DNA of 64,000 bases from Roseateles aquatilis (GTDB taxonomy: Bacteria; Pseudomonadota; Gammaproteobacteria; Burkholderiales; Burkholderiaceae_C), in the NCBI RefSeq assembly GCF_002205645.1, contig NZ_NIOF01000001.1:558001-622000 (forward strand), written 5' to 3'. A program made the translations under genes and the position numbers. This document shows, in pieces, positions 35,928 through 44,906 of the stretch. Position 1 is the first letter of the stretch; every line of letters begins with the position of its first letter. The notes under the pieces were generated by a model. That model saw only the letters and a list, made by a program, of their open reading frames with translations. It did not search any database and was not told the DNA's origin.

Positions 35928-37535
35928 ATGAACCCGTTCTCTCGATTGGATCTCTCGCATCGGCTGCAAAACGCTTTCCACGGCACCCCCGCGGCGGAGG
36001 TCCGCGACGATGCTTTGCGACAGTGGCTCGATACTCAGCGCTCACTGTCACGCACCGAATCCAAGGCCGTGGCACGAGCCCTCAACGACGCCTTCAACCA
36101 GCGCTCATCCCGCATCGACCTGAGCCATCTCTCGCCCAAGGCGATCGACGCTCTGCCCGACACCCTGGTCCGGCGCATGGCCGCGCACGCCGACCATCTG
36201 ACGCTGCCCGTCGGCTGTGATCCGAACACTGTGATGCGCTGGATCGAACCGCTCAACCTGTCGAAACTCGTCGCCTACGGCATGACCGGCAACGCGCCCC
36301 ATTGGCGGGACGACCAGTTGCCCGAACGGTTGACGCTGATCTGCAGCGACCGCCTGCCCGTGCCGGAATCGGACCTCATCGGCACGCACCGCCTCTACGA
36401 CATTCGCGACCGACACGTTGCGGCGCATATCGACGCTCGCCCGGGCCGAGGCGACACACAGGCCGGTCCGACCACGTCCAACACGCTGAGCGACTACATC
36501 GACGCGGCGCTCATCGCCAAGCATCTCGTTCAATGGGCGTCGAACAGGCTGCCCGGCGAGCATTCGACATCGATGCAAGCGGAGTCCGCCCAGTCGCTGA
36601 AGCGCACGCTGAGCCAGGTCGATCTCCACCTTCTGGCGCCGAAAGCCCGCGAAGCTTGCAGGCTGGTGCTGCAGTGGCTCCAGCAAGGCCAGCGGCCGCA
36701 GGTCTCGGCGACTCGCGCCAGTCAGTTGGCCCTGGCCTGCACCGCGATGGCGCGGGCCTTCACGGCCGACACGATCAACGGGCCCGCGCTCGCCACGCCG
36801 AATCAACTCGCGCGGCTGCAGCAACGTCTTCTCTGGATCGATGAAGCGCCCGATCTGCATGCGCGCACGGACCGCGAGCTGCTGCTGAGCCGGGAACTGG
36901 ATCTGCGCGCGCCAGACCTGCTGTCGCCGCAAGCCAGGCCAACAATCGGGACGTCGACGCCAATGCGCGGGAAGTCGACCAGTTCCTCCACCGCATCGAG
37001 CGATTCCGGCTTCGCCTCGGCGAGAGGGCCCCAGGGCGAGGTCGACTATGTCAATACCCGTCGCCCCCCGCCGGTCTACACCGACGTCGGCTACGCGGAC
37101 ATGTCCGGCGCGGCCCCCTCTTTGCGGAAATCTCGGGGCGCCGCGGGACCCGATCGCCCCACCCGTCTCCGCGGCCAACTGCCCTCGAACGACGTCGTCG
37201 ACGCGGCAGAGGCCGCCATGCGCCCGCTGCGTCGCGCGCTCGCGGTGAAGGCCGACGGCGCGGCCCCCAGCCTGACCCTCGACACCTTCCAGCGCACGCG
37301 GCTGTCAGATGCGCTGAAGCGGACCGACGAAGTCCTGCCGGCACGTCTGGCCGCCACCCGCGCGCGCGCCACGCATTGGTTGAAGGCCGGCGGAGCGGAG
37401 GCGATCGAACTCAGCCGCGCGCAGGTCCAAGACCTGCTGGACGTGTTCGACGCCTTGCGCGGCCTTTCGGCCCAGACGCGCAGCGACGACGAGCGACCCG
37501 CGCTGCCGACGCGACCGCCGAAACACGGCGGCTGA
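35928..37535 (+). CDS. Protein of an unrecognised three-member family (member 2), effector-like
   Basis: 535 residues, no known family. Module N is at about 31-113 (IDLSHLSPKAIDALPDTLVR, then HLTLP, Cys, RW). The second helical module occurs twice: about 190-280 (KAREACRLVLQWLQQG followed by a SATRASQLALACTAMARAF segment) and about 425-512 (RARATHWLKAG, then IELSRAQVQDLLDVFDALRG). Between the copies lies a disordered Ser/Thr/Pro-rich stretch (about 335-425). That stretch holds DSGFAS, DYVNT and VYTDVGYADM, which look like eukaryotic phospho-motifs. No signal peptide or membrane helix is seen. It lies 87 bases after member 1, same strand, probably co-transcribed. Function unknown. Confidence 0.75.
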   Translation: MNPFSRLDLSHRLQNAFHGTPAAEVRDDALRQWLDTQRSLSRTESKAVARALNDAFNQRSSRIDLSHLSPKAIDALPDTLVRRMAAHADHLTLPVGCDPNTVMRWIEPLNLSKLVAYGMTGNAPHWRDDQLPERLTLICSDRLPVPESDLIGTHRLYDIRDRHVAAHIDARPGRGDTQAGPTTSNTLSDYIDAALIAKHLVQWASNRLPGEHSTSMQAESAQSLKRTLSQVDLHLLAPKAREACRLVLQWLQQGQRPQVSATRASQLALACTAMARAFTADTINGPALATPNQLARLQQRLLWIDEAPDLHARTDRELLLSRELDLRAPDLLSPQARPTIGTSTPMRGKSTSSSTASSDSGFASARGPQGEVDYVNTRRPPPVYTDVGYADMSGAAPSLRKSRGAAGPDRPTRLRGQLPSNDVVDAAEAAMRPLRRALAVKADGAAPSLTLDTFQRTRLSDALKRTDEVLPARLAATRARATHWLKAGGAEAIELSRAQVQDLLDVFDALRGLSAQTRSDDERPALPTRPPKHGG

Positions 37536-37544
37536 CGCGCCGCC

Positions 37545-38063
37545 TCAGTCCTCGCTGCGCTGCAGCGCCTTCAGGCTGCGGCCCTTCCCGGGCAACGCCT
37601 TCAGGTATTTGAACGTCCCGGTCGAATGCGCGCAGAGCTTGCCGTCCTCGCCATAGACCGACCCATCGCAGAAGGCCATCGTCGTCGAGCGGTGCAGCAG
37701 CCGGCCCACCGCGCGCAGCGCGCCCTCCCCGGGGCGCATGAAGCTGGTCTTCATTTCCACCGTCACCACGCCCGGCCCGAAGCCGGGCAGATCGCGATGG
37801 ATGCTGCGTGCCGCATGCGCCATCGCCACGTCCAGCAGCGTCATCAGCACGCCGCCATGGGCCACCTCCCACGAGTTGAGGTGCAGCTCGCGGATGTCGA
37901 CCCGCAGTTCCGCCTCGCCGTCGCCCATGCGGACCAGCTCGAAGCCGAGCTGCTGGACGAAGGGAATGTGGACCGGGAACGCGAGCGTTGCCGACGAGGT
38001 GGAGGCGAGGGTTTCGACCGGGGACTCGACGGTCGGATCGACAGGGGATTGCGGCGCGCTCAT
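37545..38063 (-). CDS. PaaI-type hotdog-fold thioesterase
   Basis: 172 residues. The hotdog core at about 30-160 has LNSWEVAHGGVLMTLLDVAMAHAA, the PaaI-family active-site helix with Asp, and TVEMKTSFMRPGEG. It probably hydrolyses acyl- or aryl-CoA esters, releasing CoA during beta-oxidation. It is the last gene of the five-gene operon, 11 bases after the SDR stop codon. Confidence 0.9.
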   Translation of the reverse strand: MSAPQSPVDPTVESPVETLASTSSATLAFPVHIPFVQQLGFELVRMGDGEAELRVDIRELHLNSWEVAHGGVLMTLLDVAMAHAARSIHRDLPGFGPGVVTVEMKTSFMRPGEGALRAVGRLLHRSTTMAFCDGSVYGEDGKLCAHSTGTFKYLKALPGKGRSLKALQRSED

Positions 38064-38074
38064 GCGGGGATCGT

Positions 38075-38866
38075 TCAGCTTCCGTGGACGGCGGAGACGC
38101 CGCCGTCGACCGCCAGGATCTGGCCGGTGATGTGTTTCCCGGCGCGGCTCGCGAACAGCAGGGCGGCGCCCTTGAGGTCGTCATCATCGCCGATGCGGCG
38201 CAGCGGCGCGTGCGCGGCCAGCTTGTCCTCGCCGATGGCCGCCAGCAGGCCCTTGGTCATCTTGCTGGGGAAGAACCCCGGCGCGAGCGCGTTGACGGTG
38301 ATGCCGTACTCGCCCCACTCGCCGGCCAGCGCGCGGGTGAAATTCACCGCGGCGCCCTTGCTGGTGTTGTAGGCGATGGTCTTCATCACGCCGCTGTTGC
38401 CGCCCAGGCCGGCGATCGACGCGACGTTGATGATGCGGCCGTGACGGCGCGGGATCATGCTCTGCCGCGCCGCCTCCTGGCTCATCACGAACAGGCTGCG
38501 GATGTTGAGGTTCATGACCTTGTCCCAGGCCTCGACCGGGTGCTCCTCGGCGGGCGCGCCCCAGGTGGCGCCCGCGTTGTTGACCAGGATGTCGATCTGC
38601 CCGGCGCGCTCCACCGCCTGCGCGACGATGCCGCGCGCCTGCGCCTCGTCCGAGGCGTCGCCGGCGATGTACGACGCGTCGATGCCCAGCGCCTTCAGAT
38701 GGGCCACGGCCTCCTCCAGATCGCTCGCCTTGCGGGAGCTCAGCAGCACCTTCGCGCCCGCCTCGCCCAGCGCCTGCGCGATCTGCAGGCCCAGCCCGCG
38801 GGATCCGCCGGTCACCAGCGCCACCTGGCCGCCGAGGTCGAAGAGGTCTTGCACCTTGTTGCTCAT
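38075..38866 (-). CDS. SDR-family oxidoreductase
   Basis: 263 residues. TGGSRGLG is at about 19-26 and NNAG at about 92. INVASIAG holds the catalytic Ser and YNTSKGA the Tyr/Lys. It ends in the usual DGGVSAVHGS segment. Within the beta-oxidation operon it may act on a 3-hydroxyacyl or related intermediate. Confidence 0.9.
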   Translation of the reverse strand: MSNKVQDLFDLGGQVALVTGGSRGLGLQIAQALGEAGAKVLLSSRKASDLEEAVAHLKALGIDASYIAGDASDEAQARGIVAQAVERAGQIDILVNNAGATWGAPAEEHPVEAWDKVMNLNIRSLFVMSQEAARQSMIPRRHGRIINVASIAGLGGNSGVMKTIAYNTSKGAAVNFTRALAGEWGEYGITVNALAPGFFPSKMTKGLLAAIGEDKLAAHAPLRRIGDDDDLKGAALLFASRAGKHITGQILAVDGGVSAVHGS

Positions 38867-38951
38867 CGTTGTCTCCTTGATCCCGCGCCTGCGCGCGGGG
38901 TGATGTGAATCCGTCGGCCTCCAGGTCCACCCGGGCCCGGGGCCATGGCGC

Positions 38952-40769
38952 TCAGAACCACGCGTCGCGCATCTCGCGCGTCAGCGGCTCGCGCCGCGCG
39001 ACCACGCCCAGCCAGGCGTGGATCCGGGGCAGCTCGTAAGCGAAAAAGTAGCGCTGCGCGGCGCGCTTGCCCTGCGCGAAGTCGTCGTCGCGCCCGTCCA
39101 GCGCCAGCGCCACGTCCAGCCAGACCCAGGCCAGCACCAGGTGTCCGAAGGCCTGCAGGTAGGGCGTCGCGTTGGCCAGCGCCTCTTCCGGATCGCCGGT
39201 GGACCACGCCTTCTTGGTCGCGCCGCCGACCGCCGCCAGCGCCGCGCCCAGCTCGTTCGCCGCCTCGGCCAGGCCGGCCACCTGTCCGGCGCGCTGCGCC
39301 GTCTCGCCGATGCGGCCCGCCAGCGCCAGCAACGCCCGGCCGCCGTCCATCACGACCTTGCGGCCCAGCAGGTCCAGCGCCTGGATGCCGTGCGTGCCCT
39401 CGTGGATCATGTTCAGGCGGTTATCCCGCCAGTACTGCTCGACCGGGAAATCACGCGTGTAGCCGTAGCCGCCCAGCACCTGGATGGCGAGCGAGTTGGC
39501 CTCCAGGCACCACTCGCTCGGCCAGCTCTTGGCGATGGGGATCAGCACCTCCAGCAACAGCTTCGCCGCGGCGGCGTCGTCGGGCGCGCCGGTGTGCTGC
39601 TCGTCGACCAGGCGCGCGCAGAACAGCTCCAGCGCCAGCCCGCCTTCGACGTAGCTCTTCTGCGCCAGCAGCATGCGCTTGACGTCGGCATGCTCGACGA
39701 TGAGTTGCTGCGGCCGCGACGCATCCTTGCCGCCCGACGTGACGGGCCGCCCCTGCGGACGCTGGCGCGCGTACGCGAGGCTGGCCTCGTAACCCGCGTA
39801 CCCGAGCATCACCGCGCCGAGGCCGACGCCGATGCGGGCCTCGTTCATCATGTGGAACATGCAGCGCAGGCCCTCGCCCGGCTTGCCGACGAGGTATCCG
39901 ACCGCGCCGCGCCGGCCACCCGGCGTGAAGCGACCCTCGCCGAAGTTGAGCAGGCAGTTGGTCGTGCCGCGATAACCGAGCTTGTGGTTGAGGCCCGCCA
40001 GCGCGACGTCGTTGCGCTCGCCGGTCAGGCGCGCGTCGGTGTCGACCAGGTGCTTTGGCACGATGAACAGCGAGATGCCCGTGGTCCCCGGCAGCGGCTT
40101 GCCGTCGGGTCCGGGGATCTTGGCCAGCACCAGATGGACGATGTTCTCGGTGATCTCGTGCTCGCCGCCGGAGATCCACATCTTGTTGCCGGTCAGGCGG
40201 TAGCGCGGACCGAGCGGATCGGCCTCGAAGTCGGTGCCGTCGGGCTCCGCGCGCGTCGCCACGTCCGACAGCGACGATCCCGCCTGCGGCTCCGACAGGC
40301 ACATCGTGCCGAACCAGCGCCCGGAGAACTCGTTCATCGCGAACACGTCGCGCTGCCTCGGCGTGCCGTGCGCCATCAGCAGGTTGGCGTTGCCGTTGGT
40401 CAGCATCGCGTAGCCGCCCATGGCGACGCTGGCCTTGCTGAAGAAGCAGTTGGCGGCCATCTCGACGACGCACGGCAACTGCATGCCGCCGTACGCGTGG
40501 TCCTGCGCCGCGGCCAGCATGCCGGAGCCGACATAGGCGGCCAGCGCCTCGTGCGTCGCCCGGGGCAGGTGCACGCGCTCGCCGTCGAAGCGCGGCTCCT
40601 CGGTGTCGGTCAGCCGGTTGAACGGCGCGAACTTGTCGCGGGCGATCTTCTCGCAGGTGTCGAACACCGCGTCGAAGGTCTCGCGCGAGTGATCCGAGAA
40701 GCGCTCGCGACGGCCGAGGTCTTGCACCTTCAGCCAGTCGTAGAGCAGGAATTCCAGCGTCTGGCGCAT
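38952..40769 (-). CDS. Acyl-CoA dehydrogenase (large, ~600-residue type)
   Basis: 605 residues from ATG 40769 (MRQTLEFLLYDWL). An N-terminal helical extension is followed by FAD-binding segments GTMCLSEPQAGSSLSDVATRA and YRLTGNKMWISGGEHEITEN. The active-site region YWRDNRLNMIHEGTHGIQALD includes the catalytic Glu. The C-terminal domain resembles the acyl-CoA dehydrogenase paralogs used for medium/long chains. It performs the first step of the cycle encoded in this operon. The spacer to the thiolase stop codon is 17 bases. Confidence 0.92.
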   Translation of the reverse strand: MRQTLEFLLYDWLKVQDLGRRERFSDHSRETFDAVFDTCEKIARDKFAPFNRLTDTEEPRFDGERVHLPRATHEALAAYVGSGMLAAAQDHAYGGMQLPCVVEMAANCFFSKASVAMGGYAMLTNGNANLLMAHGTPRQRDVFAMNEFSGRWFGTMCLSEPQAGSSLSDVATRAEPDGTDFEADPLGPRYRLTGNKMWISGGEHEITENIVHLVLAKIPGPDGKPLPGTTGISLFIVPKHLVDTDARLTGERNDVALAGLNHKLGYRGTTNCLLNFGEGRFTPGGRRGAVGYLVGKPGEGLRCMFHMMNEARIGVGLGAVMLGYAGYEASLAYARQRPQGRPVTSGGKDASRPQQLIVEHADVKRMLLAQKSYVEGGLALELFCARLVDEQHTGAPDDAAAAKLLLEVLIPIAKSWPSEWCLEANSLAIQVLGGYGYTRDFPVEQYWRDNRLNMIHEGTHGIQALDLLGRKVVMDGGRALLALAGRIGETAQRAGQVAGLAEAANELGAALAAVGGATKKAWSTGDPEEALANATPYLQAFGHLVLAWVWLDVALALDGRDDDFAQGKRAAQRYFFAYELPRIHAWLGVVARREPLTREMRDAWF

Positions 40770-40786
40770 GCGGACCTCGGCGGGCT

Positions 40787-41962
40787 TCAGAGAACTTCGA
40801 AGACCCCGGCGGCACCCATGCCGCCGCCGATGCACATCGTCACGCAGACGCGCTTGGCGCCGCGGCGCTTGCCTTCGATCAGCGCATGGCCGGTCAGGCG
40901 CTGGCCCGACACGCCGTACGGGTGGCCGATCGCGATCGCGCCGCCGTTGACGTTGAGCCGGTCCATCGGGATGCCCAGCTTGTCCGCGCAATACAGCACC
41001 TGCACCGCGAAGGCCTCGTTGAGTTCCCACAGGTCGATGTCGGATACCTTCAGGCCCAGGCGCGACAGCACCTTGGGCCCCGCGAAGACCGGGCCGATGC
41101 CCATCTCGTCGGGCTCGCAGCCGGCCACGGCGAAGCCCAGGAAGCGGCCCAGCGGCTTCAGGCCCTTCTTCTCCGCGTAGGACTCGCTGACGATCGCGCA
41201 GGCGCCGGCGCCGTCGCTGAACTGGCTGGCATTGCCGGCGGAGATCACGCCGCCCGGAATCGCCGTGCGGATGTCCTTGATGCCCTCGTAGGTGGTGCCC
41301 ACGCGCAGGCCCTCGTCGACGCCGACGGTGACTTCCTTCGTCATCATGCCGCGCACCTTGTCGGCCACGCCCGCGGTGACGGTGATGGGCACGATCTCGG
41401 CGTTGAACAGGCCCTCGGCCTGGGCCGCGCAAGCCTTCTGCTGGCTGCCGGCGCCGTAGTGGTCCATGCGTTCGCGCGGGATCTTGTAGCGCTGCGCCAC
41501 GTTCTCGGCCGTCTGCAGCATCGACCAGTAGACCTCCGGCTTGTGCGCCGTCAGCCAGCTCTCGTGCAGCATGTGGCGGTTGGCCTCGTTCTGCACGCAG
41601 GAGATGCTTTCCACGCCGCCGGCCACGAACACGTCGGCCTCGCCCGCGATGATGCGCTGCGCCGCCGTCGCGATGGTCTGCAGGCCGCTGGAGCAGAACC
41701 GGTTGACGGTCTGCCCGGCCACCGTCACCGGCAGGCCGGCGCGCAGCGCGATCTGGCGCGCGATGTTGCCGCCGGTCGCGCCCTCGGGCGTCGCGCAGCC
41801 CATCAGCACGTCCTCGACCTCGCCGCCCTCGATGCCGGCGCGCTCCAGCGCCGCGCGCACCACATGCCCGCCCAGCGTCGCGCCGTGCGTCATGTTGAAG
41901 GAGCCCTTCCAGCTCTTGGCCAGCGGCGTGCGGGCCGTCGAAACGATCAATGCCTTGCTCAT
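40787..41962 (-). CDS. Acetyl-CoA acyltransferase (thiolase)
   Basis: 391 residues. The nucleophilic Cys is in [12 protein letters not shown] (about 90). [21 protein letters not shown] and the C-terminal [13 protein letters not shown] complete the thiolase catalytic set. It probably cleaves 3-ketoacyl-CoA in beta-oxidation, last step of the cycle. It follows the multifunctional enzyme gene by 18 bases. Confidence 0.95.
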   Translation of the reverse strand: MSKALIVSTARTPLAKSWKGSFNMTHGATLGGHVVRAALERAGIEGGEVEDVLMGCATPEGATGGNIARQIALRAGLPVTVAGQTVNRFCSSGLQTIATAAQRIIAGEADVFVAGGVESISCVQNEANRHMLHESWLTAHKPEVYWSMLQTAENVAQRYKIPRERMDHYGAGSQQKACAAQAEGLFNAEIVPITVTAGVADKVRGMMTKEVTVGVDEGLRVGTTYEGIKDIRTAIPGGVISAGNASQFSDGAGACAIVSESYAEKKGLKPLGRFLGFAVAGCEPDEMGIGPVFAGPKVLSRLGLKVSDIDLWELNEAFAVQVLYCADKLGIPMDRLNVNGGAIAIGHPYGVSGQRLTGHALIEGKRRGAKRVCVTMCIGGGMGAAGVFEVL

Positions 41963-41980
41963 GTCTTGCTCCTGCGTGCT

Positions 41981-44077
41981 TTATTCGTTGAAGCTCTTGT
42001 CCTGATCGGCCAGGCGCGCGAGCAGCGGCGCCGGCTCCCAGAACTTGCCGTCGTCATGCGGATTCTTGGCGAAGCGCTTCATCGCCTGCACCACGTTGTA
42101 CAGACCGACCGTGTCGGCATAGCACATCGGGCCGCCGCGCCACAGCGGAAAGCCGTAGCCGGTCAGGTAGACCATGTCGATGTCGGAGGCGCGCAGCGCG
42201 ATGCCCTCCTCCAGGATCTTGGCGCCCTCGTTGACCAGGGCGAAGACCAGGCGCTGGACGATCTCCTCGTCGCTGATCTTGCGCGGCGCGATGCCCAGCG
42301 CGGCGCGGTGCATCTCGATCATCTCGACGACCGTCTTGGACGGGATCGCGTCGCGCTTGCCGGCCTGGTAGTCGTACCAGCCCGCGCCGGTCTTCTGGCC
42401 GAAGCGGCCCATCTCGCACAGCAGGTCCGCGGTCTTGGAGTAGCGCAGGTCCGGCTTCTCCAGGTAGCGCCGCTTGCGGATGTACCAGCCGACGTCGTTG
42501 CCGGCCAGGTCGCCCATGCGGAACGGCCCCATCGCGAAACCGAAACGCTCGGCCGCCTTGTCCACCTGCTGCGGGGTGCAGCCCTCCTCCAGCAGGAAGC
42601 CGGCCTGGCGGCTGTACTGCTCGATCATGCGGTTGCCGATGAAGCCGTCGCACACGCCCGAGACCACGCAGGTCTTGCGGATCTTCTTGCCCAGCGCCAT
42701 CACCGTGGCCAGCACGTCCTTGGCGGTGGCGGCGCCGCGCACCACCTCCAGCAGCTTCATCACGTTGGCGGGGCTGAAGAAGTGCGTGCCGATCACGTCC
42801 TGCGGACGCTTGGTGAAGCTCGCGATCTTGTCCACGTCCAGCGTCGAGGTGTTGGAGGCCAGGATCGCGCCGGGCTTCATGACCTCGTCGAGTTGCTTGA
42901 AGACCTGCTCCTTGACGCCGATGTCCTCGAAGACCGCCTCGATGACGAGGTCCGCGTCGCCGATGTCGGCGTAGTTCAGCGTCGAGTGCAGCAGGCTCAT
43001 GCGCTGCACGTACTTGTCTTCCTTGAGCTTGCCCTTCTTGACCTGCGCCTCGTAGTTCTTGCGGATCGTGGCCAGGCCGCGGTCCAGCGCCTCCTGCTTC
43101 ATCTCGAGGATGACCACCGGGATGCCGGCGTTCAGGAAGTTCATCGCGATGCCGCCGCCCATCGTGCCGGCGCCGATGATGGCGACCTTCTCGATCTTGC
43201 GCAGCGGCGTGTCCTCGGGCACGTCGGGGATCTTGGACGCGGCGCGCTCGGCGAAGAAGGCATGGCGCAGCGCCTTCGATTCGGGCGTCAGCATCAGCAG
43301 GCCGAAGGCCTCGCGCTCCGCGCGCATGCCGTCCTCGAATTTCATCGTGACGGCGTTGGCGACGGTCTCCACGCATTGCAGCGGCGCGGGGAAGTTCTTG
43401 CTCAGCGCCCCCACGGTGTTGCGCGCGAACTGGAAGAAGGCCTGCGCTTCCGGATGCTGCGCCTTGAGGTCGCGCACGCGCGGCAGCGGGCGCTTGTCGG
43501 CGATCTCCAGCGCGTAGCTCACGGCGCCGTCGAGCAGGTCGCCATCGATGACCTTCTGGAACAGCACCTGCCCCGGCACCTGCGCCAGCAGCTCGCTGTT
43601 GACGGGCTCGCCGCTGACGATCATGTTCAGCGCCGGCTCGACACCCAGCGCGCGCGGCAGCCGCTGCGTGCCGCCGGCGCCGGGCAGCAGGCCCAGCTTC
43701 ACTTCCGGCAGCGCGATCTTGGCGCCGGGCGCGGTGACGCGGTAGTGGCAGCCCAGCGCCAGCTCCAGCCCGCCGCCCATCGCGACGCTGTGGATCGCGG
43801 CGACGACCGGCTTGGCGCAGGACTCGACGCGGTTGATCAGCGAGCCCAGGTTGGGCTCCGCCAGCGCCTTGGGCGAGCCGAACTCGCGGATGTCCGCGCC
43901 GCCCGAGAAGGCCCGTCCGGCGCCGGTGATGACGATGGCCTTGATGGCGGCGTCGTTCTCGGCCTGCTCGACGCCTTCGGCGACGGCCTTGCGCGTGGCG
44001 TGGCCCAGGCCGTTGACCGGCGGATTGTTGAGCGTGATCACCGCGACCTGGCCGCGGACTTCGTAGCTGGCACCCAT
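41981..44077 (-). CDS. Bifunctional enoyl-CoA hydratase / 3-hydroxyacyl-CoA dehydrogenase (FadB/FadJ-like)
   Basis: 698 residues. The N-terminal crotonase domain (about 1-190) has GAGRAFSGGADIREFG and HSVAMGGGLELALGCHYRV for the oxyanion hole and LPEVKLGLLPGAGGTQRLPR for the catalytic Glu. The NAD-binding 3-hydroxyacyl-CoA dehydrogenase domain starts at about 293 (VAIIGAGTMGGGIAMNF). HFFSPANVMKLLEVV holds the catalytic His, and the C-terminal domain includes GYGFPLWRGGPMCYAD. It is the first gene of the five-gene operon. The palindromic operator lies 71 bp upstream of its start. Confidence 0.95.
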   Translation of the reverse strand: MGASYEVRGQVAVITLNNPPVNGLGHATRKAVAEGVEQAENDAAIKAIVITGAGRAFSGGADIREFGSPKALAEPNLGSLINRVESCAKPVVAAIHSVAMGGGLELALGCHYRVTAPGAKIALPEVKLGLLPGAGGTQRLPRALGVEPALNMIVSGEPVNSELLAQVPGQVLFQKVIDGDLLDGAVSYALEIADKRPLPRVRDLKAQHPEAQAFFQFARNTVGALSKNFPAPLQCVETVANAVTMKFEDGMRAEREAFGLLMLTPESKALRHAFFAERAASKIPDVPEDTPLRKIEKVAIIGAGTMGGGIAMNFLNAGIPVVILEMKQEALDRGLATIRKNYEAQVKKGKLKEDKYVQRMSLLHSTLNYADIGDADLVIEAVFEDIGVKEQVFKQLDEVMKPGAILASNTSTLDVDKIASFTKRPQDVIGTHFFSPANVMKLLEVVRGAATAKDVLATVMALGKKIRKTCVVSGVCDGFIGNRMIEQYSRQAGFLLEEGCTPQQVDKAAERFGFAMGPFRMGDLAGNDVGWYIRKRRYLEKPDLRYSKTADLLCEMGRFGQKTGAGWYDYQAGKRDAIPSKTVVEMIEMHRAALGIAPRKISDEEIVQRLVFALVNEGAKILEEGIALRASDIDMVYLTGYGFPLWRGGPMCYADTVGLYNVVQAMKRFAKNPHDDGKFWEPAPLLARLADQDKSFNE

Positions 44078-44147
44078 GCTTGTTCCTTCCAGTACTGGTG
44101 AGAAGTCTCGCCGCCGGAGCTGTCTCCCCTGATGGGTGCCGGCAACG

Positions 44148-44167
44148 AAAAGAACGATCGTTCGATT
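44148..44167. promoter_or_regulatory. Palindromic operator 2 (TetR type, fatty-acid regulon candidate)
   Basis: AAAAGAACGATCGTTCGATT with the perfect 12-bp core GAACGATCGTTC, upstream of the beta-oxidation operon. It matches operator 1 (34743-34762) at 17 of 20 positions. A repressor that senses acyl-CoA is inferred; its gene is not in this window. Confidence 0.55.
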
Positions 44168-44303
44168 CTAGGCAGCGCCGAGCCGCGCCGCTTGTCTCTG
44201 CTGTGACAGGGCGTCACCGGGGAAGTCCCGGGAGGAGGCGCGACCGGCGCGCGAGGTCCAAGGGTAGGCGGTCGACGGCACGTGGCGCGGCCGTCGCCAA
44301 CGC

Positions 44304-44750
44304 TCAGAACGGCTTGTCGATCTGTGTCGGCGCGAAGCCGTTGTGGCCGGATTCCGGCTCCTGGAACTGGGTGCGGGCGAAGCCGCCTTCGTTGTCCACG
44401 TCCTCGCGCGGGGCGGCGGCCTTCGCGCGCACGATGGGCGCGGCGGGCGCCGCGGGCAGGATCGAGTCGGGGCCGTCCAGCGATTCGGCCGGGCTGCCCG
44501 TGTGCGCGGCCTTACGGCGCATGCGCTCGGCGATCAGCCGCAGTTCGCCGAGTTCGAGCTGCATGCGCTCGATCTGGCGGCGGGCCTGGGTGGTTTGCTC
44601 GTTGAGCAACTGACGCGCGGCTTCGAGCCGATCGATCAGCCGACGCGCGCGCTTCATGCGCGGCCACCACCAGCTGCTGGCGCCCACGCCCCCCACCGCC
44701 AGTCCCGCCAACGCGCCAGCGACGACCATCCAAGGCTGCACCGAATTCAT
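44304..44750 (-). CDS. Small membrane-anchored coiled-coil protein of unknown function
   Basis: 148 residues. One N-terminal transmembrane helix (about 7-28: MVVAGALAGLAVGGVGASSW) is followed by a charged coiled coil (about 33-85: RLEAARQLLNEQTTQARRQI). A disordered acidic tail ends GFAPTQIDKPF. Clear GC3 bias and an MNS start support it as a real gene. The layout recalls small envelope proteins, but no family is recognised. Confidence 0.6.
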   Translation of the reverse strand: MNSVQPWMVVAGALAGLAVGGVGASSWWWPRMKRARRLIDRLEAARQLLNEQTTQARRQIERMQLELGELRLIAERMRRKAAHTGSPAESLDGPDSILPAAPAAPIVRAKAAAPREDVDNEGGFARTQFQEPESGHNGFAPTQIDKPF

Positions 44751-44906
44751 GGGGGCTCCTTGTTCCTTGCCTTACGGCCAATGTAGTGCGGCGCCCGCCG
44801 GTTGTGGCGCCCGCAGGCACCCGGATCAAGGGACGCGAATCAGGGGGGAGGCGATGTCGGGTGCCGACCCGTCCGCTACTGACCCCGCTTCCTTGGTCAT
44901 TCGCCC

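Noticed and set aside
40886-44101. 1071-codon open frame antisense to the thiolase and hydratase/dehydrogenase genes
   Set aside because: Shadow of two well-conserved enzymes; no homology or start signal.
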